The notes beneath the pieces are model-generated. The model worked only from the letters and a program-made list of their open reading frames with translations, had not been told where the DNA came from and ran no database searches. This document shows, piece by piece, positions 63,699 through 64,000 of a stretch of 64,000 nt of DNA; the stretch's first letter is position 1; each line of letters begins with the position of its first letter. The DNA is from Kitasatospora setae KM-6054 (lineage in GTDB: Bacteria; Actinomycetota; Actinomycetes; Streptomycetales; Streptomycetaceae): contig NC_016109.1 in assembly GCF_000269985.1 (NCBI RefSeq), forward strand, positions 2,046,001 through 2,110,000. Direction: 5' to 3'. Made by a program: the position numbers and the translations under genes.

Positions 63699-64000
63699 GC
63701 AGCACGTCCCCTTCCACCAAGCCCTTCGCGGCCAGGCGCCGCGACAACCGGGTGCTGCGGCAGGGCGCCAACGCGGTCGCCGTGGTGCTGGCGCTGCTGA
63801 CGGTGTTCCCGCTGTACTGGATGGTGCTGTCGGCGCTGAAGCCGAAGGGCGAGATCACCTCGGCGCACCCGCGGCCGTGGACGTTCGCGCCGACGCTGGA
63901 GAACTTCCGCAACGCGCTGGGGGTGTCCGGGTTCGGGCGGTACTTCCTGAACAGCCTGGCGGTGGCGGTGGTCGTGGTGGTGGTGTCGGCCGCGATCGCG
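63695..64000 (+). CDS. Sugar ABC permease, MalG type (C-terminus cut by window edge)
   Basis: The first 102 codons of a MalG-type permease. The GTG start overlaps the MalF-type stop (GTGA). Residues include the usual first helix V-V-L-A-L-L-T-V-F-P-L-Y-W-M-V-L-S-A-L-K and the F-L-N-S-L-A-V-A-V-V second helix. The EAA loop and the rest lie beyond the window. Confidence 0.9.
   Translation, partial: MSSTSPSTKPFAARRRDNRVLRQGANAVAVVLALLTVFPLYWMVLSALKPKGEITSAHPRPWTFAPTLENFRNALGVSGFGRYFLNSLAVAVVVVVVSAAIA

Overview
The window is very GC-rich, with strong G/C bias at third codon positions, many GTG starts, ATGA/GTGA overlaps between genes and GGAGG-type ribosome binding sites. The gene families present (XRE-DUF5753/DUF397 pairs, EACC-like small proteins, a TIGR03084 protein, DUF1876, an RRHVDL-type leader peptide) point to a filamentous actinomycete of the Streptomycetaceae (Streptomyces or Kitasatospora). 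No rRNA, tRNA or CRISPR array was seen.

Layout. 1-4.5 kb: pirin (cut by the window edge), an Asp-box repeat protein, a MarR regulator with two palindromic operators facing an extradiol dioxygenase, a small membrane protein and an NAD(P)-binding protein. 4.6-22.6 kb: a coherent catabolic locus with a five-bladed-propeller glycosidase-like protein, a PHP-type metallohydrolase, a secreted PF14099-type polysaccharide lyase, a peptide/oligosaccharide-type ABC importer with fused ATPases, a Tat-exported propeller, a substrate-binding protein without signal peptide, a type I sulfatase, a 2-hydroxyacid dehydrogenase, a ROK regulator and a TIM-barrel isomerase. A near-identical promoter element precedes two of the transcription units. 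The set reads as uptake and breakdown of an acidic, probably sulfated, glycan; the substrate is unknown.

23.6-28.3 kb: a 1439-residue CHAT protease - STAND ATPase - TPR protein whose TPRs are ten near-identical 41-residue units, translationally coupled to a small EACC-like protein and closed by a strong hairpin. This is the best candidate for an undescribed conflict or signalling system. 28.4-32.1 kb: a tiny lipoprotein, a multicopper oxidase and an XRE/DUF397 module. 32.2-35.0 kb: an AT-richer foreign island with an orphan polymorphic-toxin tip and its putative immunity gene, a complete IS5-like element with target duplication, an IS1182 fragment and a decapitated chromosomal gene.

35.0-49.2 kb: ArsR/quinol monooxygenase pair, two paralogous membrane proteins, a UvrA-like ATPase, a striking intergenic array of 19 degenerate 14-bp palindromic units, a HEAT-repeat protein, a MerR/oxidoreductase pair with operators, GNAT and DinB proteins, and a 2OG-Fe(II) oxygenase preceded by a cysteine-type leader peptide. 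49.2-55.9 kb: a beta-oxidation cluster (MerR regulator, FadB-like fusion, thiolase, acyl-CoA dehydrogenase, CoA-transferase) with a shared operator core at both ends. 56-64 kb: GNAT, Baeyer-Villiger-type monooxygenase, DUF1876, a Pr6Pr-like membrane protein, VapBC-like pair, and an IclR-controlled sugar ABC importer cut by the right edge.

The ordinary regions are typical Streptomycetaceae accessory chromosome. Functions of the catabolic locus, the CHAT system and the 14-bp array are inferences from sequence alone.
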